The position numbers and the translations under genes were made by a program. Below the pieces are notes generated by a model. The model was given only the letters and a program-made list of their open reading frames with translations. It made no database searches and had not been told where the DNA came from. A DNA stretch of 64,000 nt from Nodosilinea sp. P-1105 (GTDB lineage: Bacteria; Cyanobacteriota; Cyanobacteriia; Phormidesmidales; Phormidesmidaceae): the NCBI RefSeq assembly GCF_012911975.1, contig NZ_SMDQ01000001.1, positions 62,001 to 126,000 on the forward strand, in the 5' to 3' direction. This document shows positions 8,878 through 16,492 of the stretch, one piece after another; the stretch's first letter is position 1; each line of letters opens with the position of its first letter.

Positions 8878-9885
8878 ATGTCTTTTGAAAAACTGCAACC
8901 CTTTCTCGCCACCAGCTACGAAAACTTTCCCAAAGGTCGCACCATTGGTGCCGTGGTGCTGCGAACCACCCAATCAGAAACCATCTTCCGTACCGAGGGT
9001 ACTGGAGAACCCATGTGCAGCGAGTATGTACAAGCGGGCGTAGCAGATACCGATACTATTCCCCGCCTCGTGATGACCAAGCGTAAGCAGATTGCCCCAG
9101 AGCGGCGCAAAGGTCGCGAGTTTTTGCGGGTTCACGAACTCCTGTACCCCGACCCCAAAGGTAATTCCATTTGCTCCCTCAACACCAATGCCCCCTGTGA
9201 GATGTGTGTTGACTGCTTTCTCTACGGCTTTGCCGCTGGTGGCGAAGGAGCACAGAAAAGCCGGGTGTGGACAGAAGATGCCTTTAGCGTATTGCCTTCT
9301 ACGGAACTGATTGGTGATCGCACCATCAATGCCATCTTTGAAACGGGCACGATGCGGGACGAAGAAGGCAAAGCCTCCACTGCCCTCAACACTAGCGAAT
9401 ACATTAAACCAGGTGTTCATTTCCTCGATATTGTCACCTTCAAAGATGTGACAGCCGACGAGTTGCGCTACGCCCTGGGCAACATTTTGCTGACCACCCG
9501 CTATGGTGCTGTCTCCAGCCGCGTTGGCCGCATGGAGAACCAGATTCTTGGCATCTTTGGCGGCATTGCCGAACTTCCCAGTTCCCTGGAAGTAGTGCAG
9601 GGCATCTACGACAAGCTACCCCTGGATAAGCGAGAACACCCCCTCAATACTGGTGCATTAGTTGCAGCCACCCAAGATGTAATTTCCACCTGGACAAATA
9701 AACGAGGTATTTCAGTGCAGCTCTCGGCCACCGAACTAGACGAGTTAATCGCTGACGTAGACCGTCACCTCTCGATCGATGACCAAGCCGCTTTTCTCAA
9801 GCGACTCAACGCATCCTACGAACCCATACGTAAGGTCAAAGCCACCTCCAAGAAAAAAGGCAAGAGCAAAGATCAGGAGGCTTAA
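8878..9885 (+). CDS. csc2: Type I-D effector backbone subunit Csc2 (Cas7d)
   Basis: A 335-residue RAMP-fold protein of the Cas7 family that polymerises along the crRNA. It shows the Csc2 hallmarks: FEKLQPFLATSYENFPKG at the start, FRTEGTGEPMCSEYVQAG near 40, and a Cys cluster NAPCEMCVDCFLYG at residues 107-113 that probably binds zinc. TTRYGAVSSRVGRMEN near 210 is the central RNA-binding strand. It starts 12 bp after the cas10d stop and ends in a Lys-rich tail. Csc1 follows directly with a strong AGGAGG site inside its 3' end. Confidence 0.95.
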   Translation: MSFEKLQPFLATSYENFPKGRTIGAVVLRTTQSETIFRTEGTGEPMCSEYVQAGVADTDTIPRLVMTKRKQIAPERRKGREFLRVHELLYPDPKGNSICSLNTNAPCEMCVDCFLYGFAAGGEGAQKSRVWTEDAFSVLPSTELIGDRTINAIFETGTMRDEEGKASTALNTSEYIKPGVHFLDIVTFKDVTADELRYALGNILLTTRYGAVSSRVGRMENQILGIFGGIAELPSSLEVVQGIYDKLPLDKREHPLNTGALVAATQDVISTWTNKRGISVQLSATELDELIADVDRHLSIDDQAAFLKRLNASYEPIRKVKATSKKKGKSKDQEA

Positions 9886-9888
9886 GTG

Positions 9889-10674
9889 ATGACCCAAGTT
9901 GAGCTAGAGCCTCAAACTACTCCGCTACCCTATCCAACGGCTCAACTAATTGAGCTATGGTGTGCTGAACCTGTCTTTTTTGCCTCCAGAGAGCTATCGG
10001 ACACTTACTATACCGAGGGCACCATCGGAAACTATGCCCTGGCCTATGCTCTCGGATGGGCGCGATCGCCCTATCGCTTACTGGGGGCAGCTACCGGGCG
10101 ACCCACTTATCTCGAAGACCTTACCCCTTTAACAGGCCAGCGCTACATTCTCCCCGCTTGGCCTCTAGACACCTCAGCCTCTTTTCGCTTTGAGCGATTC
10201 AATGCCCTGTCCGACTCCTATTGGTACGCCATGACCAACAACCGGGTAGCTATTGCTAGAGAAGATCTGCCTTTGAAGCGCACTGGTAAAAAGCCCAGCA
10301 CCTTTCGACCCAGCAATTTTCCGCAAACGGGTCGCCTACGGGTGATTGAGCGCGGCAACCGTTTTCAAACCATTGTTTTTGGCAATGGCGATCTGCCTGA
10401 GTACATTCGGGTTGGCAAGTTTATGAGCAAAGTTAGGGTTGAAATTGTGAAAACGTTTAGTGTCACTGCTCTTTCCCCAGGGGAATACAACTGCCATGCC
10501 TACCTCAACTCAGCTGATCTTCCCTCTGGCCTTAGTCTATTGAGTTTTGACCTAATCTCAATTCCGCCCGCCTCGTTGCTTAAAAATCTACGATTTAGCG
10601 GAGCAGCGTGGCAAGTAGGTGACTATACTCTCCCCGCCAACCTAGAATTTTGTGGAGGTCGCAACCATGGATAG
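9889..10674 (+). CDS. csc1: Type I-D effector subunit Csc1 (Cas5d)
   Basis: A 261-residue Cas5-like RAMP protein that caps the 5' handle of the crRNA in I-D Cascade. The N-terminal segment LIELWCAEPVFFASRELSD followed by TEGTIGNYALAYALG is typical of Csc1, and the PSNFPQTGRLRVIERGNRFQ region forms the thumb. ATG at 9889 is preferred over GTG at 9886 because AGGAGG lies at a good distance upstream. Its 3' end overlaps the cas3 start by 8 bp, implying coupled translation. Confidence 0.9.
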   Translation: MTQVELEPQTTPLPYPTAQLIELWCAEPVFFASRELSDTYYTEGTIGNYALAYALGWARSPYRLLGAATGRPTYLEDLTPLTGQRYILPAWPLDTSASFRFERFNALSDSYWYAMTNNRVAIAREDLPLKRTGKKPSTFRPSNFPQTGRLRVIERGNRFQTIVFGNGDLPEYIRVGKFMSKVRVEIVKTFSVTALSPGEYNCHAYLNSADLPSGLSLLSFDLISIPPASLLKNLRFSGAAWQVGDYTLPANLEFCGGRNHG

Positions 10675-12997
10675 CATCAAAATTCAACTTGGACCCCGCA
10701 GCATTGCCACTTGCCCTAACCCTAAACTTCCGAATGAACTGCTAAATGCCTTTGACCATGGCGTTCTCCAACATCAGGCTGAAGTCTATGAAGCAGCCAA
10801 GACTCACGATATTATTCTTGACTTAGCTCCTACAGGTACGGGCAAAACCAAAGCAGGCTTGAGCGTTATTCATCAAAACCGCGATCGCAGTGCTATTTAC
10901 ATTGCCCCTACTAACGCCCTAATTGAGCAACAGACTGAAGCTGCCAAGAAGTTCGTCAGAGCAGTAGGGCTTCCCCATGTGGTCAAGGCTGCATCTGCAC
11001 GACACGTTAAGGAGTGGAGTAATGATCGGGTAGGTCATCGCTCAGGTAAGAAACTCTATAACGTTCTTCGAGAACCCGCCACCATTTTTCCAGAATGTGC
11101 AGGCAAGCCAATTTTGCTAGTAACCAATCCAGATATTTTCTACTACTCGACGTTTTTTGCCTATAACCGACTAGACCGCAGTAATATCGCCAGCGCTTTC
11201 TACAGCAGTTTTGCGACCGTCATCTTTGATGAATTTCACCTCTATGATTCAAAACAGCTCGTTAGTTTGCTATTTTACTTAGCCTTGTCTCATTCATTTG
11301 GCTATTTTCGAGATGATCGCAAAGTCGTTCTTCTAACTGCGACACCTGAAGAGGCTTGTGAAGCAGCACTTGCTACTCTCGCAGAGGCAGGAGCCAAGAT
11401 CTATCGCGTTAATGGTGAGACCCAGACAGACTGTGTCATCCCCTCACAAACGGCTGTCAGCCTAGAAATTCGGAAGCAGCTAGAAAAGAAAGCACTTATT
11501 TTAGAAATAGCTAACGAAGTCTTGACAAGACTCAAGGAAAAACCTGATCAGTTTGGAGCCGTTATTCTAGATTCACTAGATCAAGTCAATCAGTTAAATG
11601 ACCACTTATGTAAATCAGGAATTGAACATTTGCGTGGGCGAATTACAGGTGCTGTTAAATCTCAGCATGAGCGCCATGAGGCAGCACAGAAACAAGTTAT
11701 TCTTGCGACTAGTACAGTAGATGTTGGCTTTAATTTTGAGCGAGACGCTGAATCTGAGCGCCAAAATCTGGATTGGTTGATCTTTTCGACCCGCGATCGC
11801 TTCTCTTTCTGGCAACGAATTGGACGCGTAGGTCGAGTTTTGGGTAAAACACAGACTGATTTGCCATCTGAAGCGATCGCCTACCTTCCAGAAAAAGCCT
11901 GGGAAGAAGGCATCGAAAGCTTAGATTGTGCTGGTGGTCGTGATGCATTGAAACAAAATCTTGAAAACTTAAGCTGTATGAAACGCCCATTTCTAGAAAT
12001 CTACTGGAAATCCGAGGCATTCCTAGAAATCGCTCGTCCACTGCTAGAGCTTGAAAGCGCCCTCTACAATTTAGAAGAAGAGAGGCTGATTCAAGAGCTA
12101 TACGCGACTTTACAGAAGTTATTGGGCGGCTCTCGCTCTTGGAAATATTACAAGCATCGAATGATGCAAATCAATACTGCCGAAGCATTAGCTAAAGCTC
12201 CGCTCCAACCAACAAAACCTGGGCAGTGGTCGTTTATTAAGACCCTCTTTAAGCAGCCAAAGCATATACGCCAAAATTTCATCAAGAAGTTTTTGGATTT
12301 CAACTATCCAGAACAGCTAGAATCACTGAACAGGCAAGAGTTTTCGATAGAAGAGATTGAAAAGGAAATCAAGGATTATGAAGATTCTGCCTCTGAGCTA
12401 AAGGAATTTTCAGTCTTCTGGAAAACCGTTTGGTCACCCCTATTTCGATTCCGAGACGGTTTGTTTGATAGCTTAGTTGTATATGATCCACATAACTTTC
12501 TCTTAGATAACATCGGAGAGACCAATCTTGATCCTTTTCACCTGCTTAGATTCTATGAATTTGTTTCAGACGATTCACGGGTAGAAGTTTCTGCGAGAAC
12601 TGAAGAAACCTATCAACTCAGCTTCACGCTTGATATTGAATCGCTTTCCGATTTTGAAGCTACGAAACTTGGAAAGTTATGGGCGTACCCGAAACTTAAT
12701 GTAAGGCGGACATCTGGTGGAGCTGTCAGACCCACTAAGCTACCTGAACCTTTGGCAAAGGGGTTGAGGGACAACCTCATTCCAGGGGTCATCATCAAAG
12801 AGCACGGTCAAACCAAATGGGCAATTGTCAAACTACGTAAGCAAGGTTTAGAATGCTATCCCATTCATGTCTCCGGTTACGACAGTCCAAGTTCCAAGGA
12901 ATATCTTTTTTTTCCTAGTTTTTCCGGTATTCTCGCGATCGCCGCTGCCGGAGTCGCCTTGCAAAGTCCTGATAATGAAGAATTCTGGGTCGCCTAG
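10667..12997 (+). CDS. cas3: Type I-D Cas3 helicase (Cas3', no HD domain)
   Basis: About 776 residues from the ATG at 10667. Superfamily-2 helicase motifs are clear: Walker A APTGTGKT at 54-61, Walker B DEFH at 188-191 in VIFDEFHLYDSK, LLTATPEE for motif III, and STVDVGFNFERD with FWQRIGRVGRV for motifs V and VI. No HD nuclease domain is present, as expected for subtype I-D, where it resides in Cas10d. The protein unwinds target DNA after Cascade binding. The stop codon is followed after 2 bp by the start of a nucleotidyltransferase gene, so the toxin-antitoxin pair is probably translated from the same message. Confidence 0.9.
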   Translation: MDSIKIQLGPRSIATCPNPKLPNELLNAFDHGVLQHQAEVYEAAKTHDIILDLAPTGTGKTKAGLSVIHQNRDRSAIYIAPTNALIEQQTEAAKKFVRAVGLPHVVKAASARHVKEWSNDRVGHRSGKKLYNVLREPATIFPECAGKPILLVTNPDIFYYSTFFAYNRLDRSNIASAFYSSFATVIFDEFHLYDSKQLVSLLFYLALSHSFGYFRDDRKVVLLTATPEEACEAALATLAEAGAKIYRVNGETQTDCVIPSQTAVSLEIRKQLEKKALILEIANEVLTRLKEKPDQFGAVILDSLDQVNQLNDHLCKSGIEHLRGRITGAVKSQHERHEAAQKQVILATSTVDVGFNFERDAESERQNLDWLIFSTRDRFSFWQRIGRVGRVLGKTQTDLPSEAIAYLPEKAWEEGIESLDCAGGRDALKQNLENLSCMKRPFLEIYWKSEAFLEIARPLLELESALYNLEEERLIQELYATLQKLLGGSRSWKYYKHRMMQINTAEALAKAPLQPTKPGQWSFIKTLFKQPKHIRQNFIKKFLDFNYPEQLESLNRQEFSIEEIEKEIKDYEDSASELKEFSVFWKTVWSPLFRFRDGLFDSLVVYDPHNFLLDNIGETNLDPFHLLRFYEFVSDDSRVEVSARTEETYQLSFTLDIESLSDFEATKLGKLWAYPKLNVRRTSGGAVRPTKLPEPLAKGLRDNLIPGVIIKEHGQTKWAIVKLRKQGLECYPIHVSGYDSPSSKEYLFFPSFSGILAIAAAGVALQSPDNEEFWVA

Positions 12998-12999
12998 TC

Positions 13000-13443
13000 A
13001 TGTCTATTACTCAACCGCTAGAGCAACTTCAAACGTTCAGTCAATGGTCTAGACACCATCCAGGCCTTAGGTTGCTCATCCTCTTTGGCTCCAGGGCCAG
13101 AAGCGACCACGACCCTACAAGTGATTGGGATATTGCTTTTCTGTCAGATTCTAATATCTCCACAAAGCATTCATCATCCTGGTTCCCTGACTTGGAGATA
13201 CTAACCACCTTAAGCGACTTCGCTGGTATCACCCAAGATCGCATTGACCTTGTCGATCTGAGTGTCTGCAACGATATTCTGGCCCATGTCGTTGCCCGCG
13301 ATGGCCAACTTATTTACGAGCGTCATCCCGGTGAATTTGCTCGCTTCCAGCAGCAAGCTCTAAAGACCCCAGACGAACTTCAGCAATTTCGCCAAGCCCA
13401 GCGACAGAAAGTTCTAGATGCTTTAGTAAGGTGGGGAGTATGA
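13000..13443 (+). CDS. mntA: MNT-type nucleotidyltransferase, probable antitoxin MntA
   Basis: A 147-residue minimal nucleotidyltransferase. The catalytic motif GSX10DXD is complete: G30-S31, then D42 and D44 in SDWDIAFLSD. The LFGSRARSDHD strand precedes it. In characterised MntA/HepT pairs this enzyme adds AMP residues to a tyrosine of the HEPN partner and so silences it. The ATG lies 2 bp after the cas3 stop, and its own stop overlaps the HEPN start in an ATGA. It is therefore embedded in the cas interference operon. A few HEPN-MNT pairs act as plain phage-defence modules, so a role independent of CRISPR remains possible. Confidence 0.9.
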   Translation: MSITQPLEQLQTFSQWSRHHPGLRLLILFGSRARSDHDPTSDWDIAFLSDSNISTKHSSSWFPDLEILTTLSDFAGITQDRIDLVDLSVCNDILAHVVARDGQLIYERHPGEFARFQQQALKTPDELQQFRQAQRQKVLDALVRWGV

Positions 13444-13886
13444 CTCAGCTTGACAGAGAGGCGATCGCCCAAAAACTTAGCCGTATGGTCGACCGCCTAG
13501 ATCGGCTCATAGGCTTTGAGGCTGTGACTTTAGAAATCTACCTAGCCAATGAAGACTATCAAGACATTATCGAACGTCAACTTGAGCTACTGATCCAGTC
13601 AGCCGTTGATATCAATAAAACCCTGCTCAAACGAGTAGCAGGTATTCGTCCATCCGAAAGTGCCAATGTCTTGAGCAATTTTGATTCCTTTCTCTTAATG
13701 GGAGCGCACGGTTTCCTACCAACCGAACTATCCGATCAGCTTGCTCCCTCTGGGAGTTTCCGCAATATCCTTGCCCATGAATATGATGACATAGATCCTA
13801 ACCAAGTTTATGCTGCCTTCCAAAAAGCCCTGATCCAGTATCCTCAATATGTGAGAGCCATTCAAACCTATCTTGATACCTTATAA
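13440..13886 (+). CDS. hepT: HEPN ribonuclease toxin, HepT-like (DUF86)
   Basis: A 148-residue helical protein from the ATG at 13440, sharing ATGA with the upstream gene. The HEPN active-site motif RX4HXY is intact: R108, H113 and Y115 in FRNILAHEYDD. Y115 is the residue that MntA modifies in studied pairs. Helical HEPN pattern QLELLIQSAVDINKTLLKR also fits. HepT cleaves RNA when its partner is lost. The GTG at 13431 would add three residues but the overlapping ATG fits antitoxin-toxin coupling better. No frame damage is visible, so the pair is likely functional. Confidence 0.9.
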   Translation: MTQLDREAIAQKLSRMVDRLDRLIGFEAVTLEIYLANEDYQDIIERQLELLIQSAVDINKTLLKRVAGIRPSESANVLSNFDSFLLMGAHGFLPTELSDQLAPSGSFRNILAHEYDDIDPNQVYAAFQKALIQYPQYVRAIQTYLDTL

Positions 13887-13919
13887 AACCAATTTTTGTC
13901 AGAAACTTGGAAAATAAAA

Positions 13920-14531
13920 ATGGAAACTTCTAACTCAAACAAGCCCTGTAACCTTAATAGAAATTTTGACCTAGATGCAGAATCTGCTGACCTTGGGTAT
14001 TCGCTCTCTCAACGAAGACTCAGTCTTTCCGGTTGTCAAGGTGAATTAGAAAAAATCCATCAATTGAGCAACCGTATTAAAGAAGTTCTACCATTTGTTA
14101 GCCTCACTACTGAGAGATCTCGTCGAGAGATTCTGGTTGCCCCTATTGTTACAGAAGTTATCCACTATACCCAAGCACAACTGAGAATTGAGTATTCCCT
14201 TAGAATATCTGGGCAACCCTACCAAGCTATAAATTACTTATTGAGAACGGAAAACCAGATTTTTACCATTCAAACTGTGGAAGAAGATGCAAATAACTGT
14301 GGAATAGAGAAATTGGCTGCTGCAATGACTGCTCTAGATCAATGGAGTCATACCCCCAAACAGTCCACATTGTTAGGGGCTGTCACCACCGGGACTGTCT
14401 GGCGATTTGCTTGCTTTCATCGAGTCAGTAGGCATATCGATCTAGGGCTTGAGAGCTATCTCATTCCCAATGATATTGAACCCCTAATGAGGATTTTAAT
14501 TAATGCGCTCTATCCAGCAGATTACGAATAA
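13920..14531 (+). CDS. PD-(D/E)XK-like protein with catalytic residues lost
   Basis: About 203 residues from the ATG at 13920; a TTG at 13896 is the alternative. It matches, from memory, a cyanobacterial HSDR_N-like nuclease family: SRREILVAPIVTEV, a strand ending in NYLL, then a Q-rich strand, EKLAAAMTALDQW, and LLGAVTTGTVWRF. The family usually carries an Asp in the DYLL position and Glu-x-Lys in the next strand. Here the Asp position is N105 and the next strand reads Q118-T119-V120, so the metal site seems destroyed. It follows hepT by 33 bp on the same strand, suggesting co-transcription. It may serve as a binding partner rather than a nuclease. Confidence 0.6.
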   Translation: METSNSNKPCNLNRNFDLDAESADLGYSLSQRRLSLSGCQGELEKIHQLSNRIKEVLPFVSLTTERSRREILVAPIVTEVIHYTQAQLRIEYSLRISGQPYQAINYLLRTENQIFTIQTVEEDANNCGIEKLAAAMTALDQWSHTPKQSTLLGAVTTGTVWRFACFHRVSRHIDLGLESYLIPNDIEPLMRILINALYPADYE

Positions 14532-14535
14532 CCTA

Positions 14536-14937
14536 CTAGCCAAACCCCTTACGTTTTGGTTTCCTTTTACCCAGCGACTCCTTCTCCAGTAGTTCCGCTG
14601 CAAAACCCCGCCGATTTTGCAGCATTAGCCTTCGAGTCCGCTGCCGCTGATACTCCAACACCTCCGCCGCCAACTCATGCTCCGGGTCAAACACCACATG
14701 GGTCAACGACGTCGAGTAGACCGTTTTTGTCCTATCCCCACTTGGCAGCAAATTCACCATTATGCCGCCCTCATCTCCTAGATACATCACCGTATCGACA
14801 TCCAACCAGGTCGCCGGAGTAATTGACTTATCCTCGATCGCCTTCATCAACTGTTTTCCAGGCCGCACCCGAAACGGCAACGCCGCCTCCAGTTTATTCT
14901 TCAGCGCGATCGCCTGCCCATAGTCATCAATCTGCAT
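14536..14937 (-). CDS. Conserved hypothetical protein, convergent to the nuclease-like gene
   Basis: A 133-residue protein from the ATG at 14937. It begins MQIDDYGQAIALKNKLEAAL, has a central segment with WLDVDTVMYLGDEGGIMVNL, and ends in an Arg/Lys-rich tail (RQRTRRLMLQNRRGF, GKRKPKRKGFG) that could contact nucleic acid. I do not recognise the family. It is on the minus strand, with its stop 4 bp from the stop of the preceding gene, so it separates the cas interference operon from cas6. Confidence 0.6.
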   Translation of the reverse strand: MQIDDYGQAIALKNKLEAALPFRVRPGKQLMKAIEDKSITPATWLDVDTVMYLGDEGGIMVNLLPSGDRTKTVYSTSLTHVVFDPEHELAAEVLEYQRQRTRRLMLQNRRGFAAELLEKESLGKRKPKRKGFG

Positions 14938-15007
14938 CCCAACCCTCAATAGAAAGTTAATAGCGCTGAGTTTTTAGCCTTGAATTAAAGCCCACAGCCG
15001 TCAACTC

Positions 15008-15047
15008 AAACCTTCATCCACCCATCCACTCTCCCACCCATCCACCA
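15008..15047. repeat. Octameric C-rich repeat tract upstream of cas6
   Basis: A short run of degenerate octamers of the type CCACCCAT and CCACTCTC immediately precedes the cas6 ATG. It belongs to the same family as the tracts between cas6, cas4, cas1 and cas2. Confidence 0.6.
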
Positions 15048-15049
15048 CT

Positions 15050-15970
15050 ATGCCACACAGCCTCGTCCTCAACCTGCTGCCCGACTCCCCCATTCCCCCC
15101 GGCTTCACCACCGGCAAACACCTCCATGCCCTCTTTCTCAGCCTGGTCAGCTCCGTCGATGCGGCCATGGGTAACCAGCTCCACGCCAACGAAGGCAACA
15201 AATCCTTTACCCTCAGCCCCCTGCAAGTAATTTTGAATTCTAAATTCTCAGTTTTGAATTCAAGCCGGAAATCATCAATTCAACATTCAAAACTCAAAAC
15301 TCAAAACTCAAAATTCCTCCACTGGCACCACCCCCACCCTATCCCCCCCTCTACCCCCTGCTGGTGGCGCATCTCCCTGCTGGACGATCGCCTCTTCAGC
15401 CAGCTCAGCCCCCTCTGGCTCAACCTCAACCCTAACCAACCCTGGCATCTCGGCCCCGCCGACCTGCATATCACCAGCATTCTCGGCACCCCCCAGAGCA
15501 CCCAGCCCTGGGCCAATTTTTGCAACTACCCGCAGCTCTACGACCAGGCGTCTGAGACAGACCGCAAGCTCACCCTCCAGTTCTACACCCCCACCGCCTT
15601 CCGTCAGGGCAAGTATGACTCAGCCATGCCCACCCCTACCAGCGTCTTCAGTAGCCTGCTGCGCCGCTGGAACCATTACAGCAACATCGAATTCTCCCCC
15701 GAGATTATCGACGCGCTCCAACCCAGCTACTTCAACATTCGTACTGAGCTGGCCCAAGACCCCCGTGCCCAGTTTCAACACACCGGGGCCAGGGTCAACC
15801 CCGCCAATCAGTTCATGGGCTGCGTCGGCAAAGTCACTTACCAAATTTTAGGCAACTGCGATCGCGCCACTATCAAGCAACTCAATACCTTAGCCGATTT
15901 TGCGCTCTACGCCGGGGTCGGGAGAAAGACACCAATGGGGATGGGGATGTGTAGGAGGGTGGATGTGTAG
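15050..15970 (+). CDS. cas6: CRISPR pre-crRNA endonuclease Cas6 with an in-frame repeat insertion
   Basis: A 306-residue Cas6. The N-terminal ferredoxin-like fold starts MPHSLVLNLLPDSPIPPG, and the C-terminal glycine-rich loop GVGRKTPMGMGM is the Cas6 signature for RNA binding. Cas6 cuts the pre-crRNA within each repeat to leave an 8-nt 5' handle ATTGAAAC. About residues 60-91 are low-complexity (VILNSKFSVLNSS, KLKTQNSKF) and correspond exactly to an A/T-rich dispersed repeat that has inserted in frame, so the protein is longer than most Cas6 proteins. The last few residues come from the 16-bp tandem repeat that starts at the stop codon. Activity depends on the insertion lying in a loop. Confidence 0.85.
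   Translation: MPHSLVLNLLPDSPIPPGFTTGKHLHALFLSLVSSVDAAMGNQLHANEGNKSFTLSPLQVILNSKFSVLNSSRKSSIQHSKLKTQNSKFLHWHHPHPIPPSTPCWWRISLLDDRLFSQLSPLWLNLNPNQPWHLGPADLHITSILGTPQSTQPWANFCNYPQLYDQASETDRKLTLQFYTPTAFRQGKYDSAMPTPTSVFSSLLRRWNHYSNIEFSPEIIDALQPSYFNIRTELAQDPRAQFQHTGARVNPANQFMGCVGKVTYQILGNCDRATIKQLNTLADFALYAGVGRKTPMGMGMCRRVDV
15226..15318. repeat. A/T-rich dispersed repeat inserted inside cas6
   Basis: A run of units such as AATTCTAAATTCTCAG and CAAAACTCAAAACTCAAAA. The same sequence type occurs at 21574-21625 next to the broken end of the CRISPR array. It keeps the cas6 reading frame open. Confidence 0.75.
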
Positions 15971-16039
15971 GAGGGTGGATGGGTAGGAGGGTGGATGTGT
16001 AGGAGGGTGGATGTGTAGGAGGGTGGATGGGTGGATGGG
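15952..16039. repeat. 16-bp tandem repeat after cas6
   Basis: About five copies of TAGGAGGGTGGATGTG (or ...GGG), then shorter GGTGGATG pieces. The first copies supply the cas6 stop codon. This is the G-rich counterpart of the C-rich tract at 16438-16492. Confidence 0.8.
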
Positions 16040-16423
16040 TTATTGGATTGTCCAGGTGGGGGCGTTTCTGACCATGTTGACGAGCTGGCCCAAGATTTGG
16101 TCGGAGTTGCGATAGAAGGTTCTGCCCACCTCGGCATCAAGATAGTGGCATTTCACCGCAAACTCCAGCCAAATCTGCGTTTCAGTGGCCTCTGCCTGAC
16201 AATCGCTGATTTTGGCAATAAAAGCAGCTTGGTAACGGCGTTTGCGCCATGCCTCACCCAAGTTTGCACAAACAGATCGAGACGACCTCCGCATTTGATC
16301 CGTCAGTGAATACCGTTCCTCAATCGGAAATGCCTTTGAAATCTCAAAAATTTCCATGGCCGCTGCAAACGCCGCCTGATAAACCTCTAAATCCCGATAA
16401 ACCTTCACCAAACCCTTTGCCAT
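16040..16423 (-). CDS. Four-helix-bundle protein (23S rRNA intervening-sequence family)
   Basis: A 127-residue protein from the ATG at 16423; upstream residues are repeat-derived. The pattern VYRDLEVYQAAFAAAMEIF, then SLTDQMRRSSRSVCANLGEA, and QIWLEFAVKCHYLD is typical of the bacterial four-helix-bundle (bIVP) family, first seen within 23S rRNA intervening sequences and related to the Avd protein of diversity-generating retroelements. No reverse transcriptase or rRNA is present here. It sits on the opposite strand between cas6 and cas4, flanked by G-rich and C-rich octamer tracts, which looks like an insertion into the adaptation block. A role in CRISPR is unproven. Confidence 0.85.
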   Translation of the reverse strand: MAKGLVKVYRDLEVYQAAFAAAMEIFEISKAFPIEERYSLTDQMRRSSRSVCANLGEAWRKRRYQAAFIAKISDCQAEATETQIWLEFAVKCHYLDAEVGRTFYRNSDQILGQLVNMVRNAPTWTIQ

Positions 16424-16437
16424 GCCCAAAACCCCAT

Positions 16438-16492
16438 CCCACCCGCCCACCCGCCCACCCGCCCACTCATCCACTCATCCACTCATCCACTC
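16438..16492. repeat. Octameric C-rich repeat tract before cas4
   Basis: Copies of CACCCGCC and CCACTCAT run directly up to the cas4 ATG and include the upstream in-frame extension of the four-helix-bundle gene. Confidence 0.85.

Noticed and set aside
15952-16039. 16-bp tandem repeat considered as a CRISPR array
   Set aside because: Units are adjacent with no spacers.
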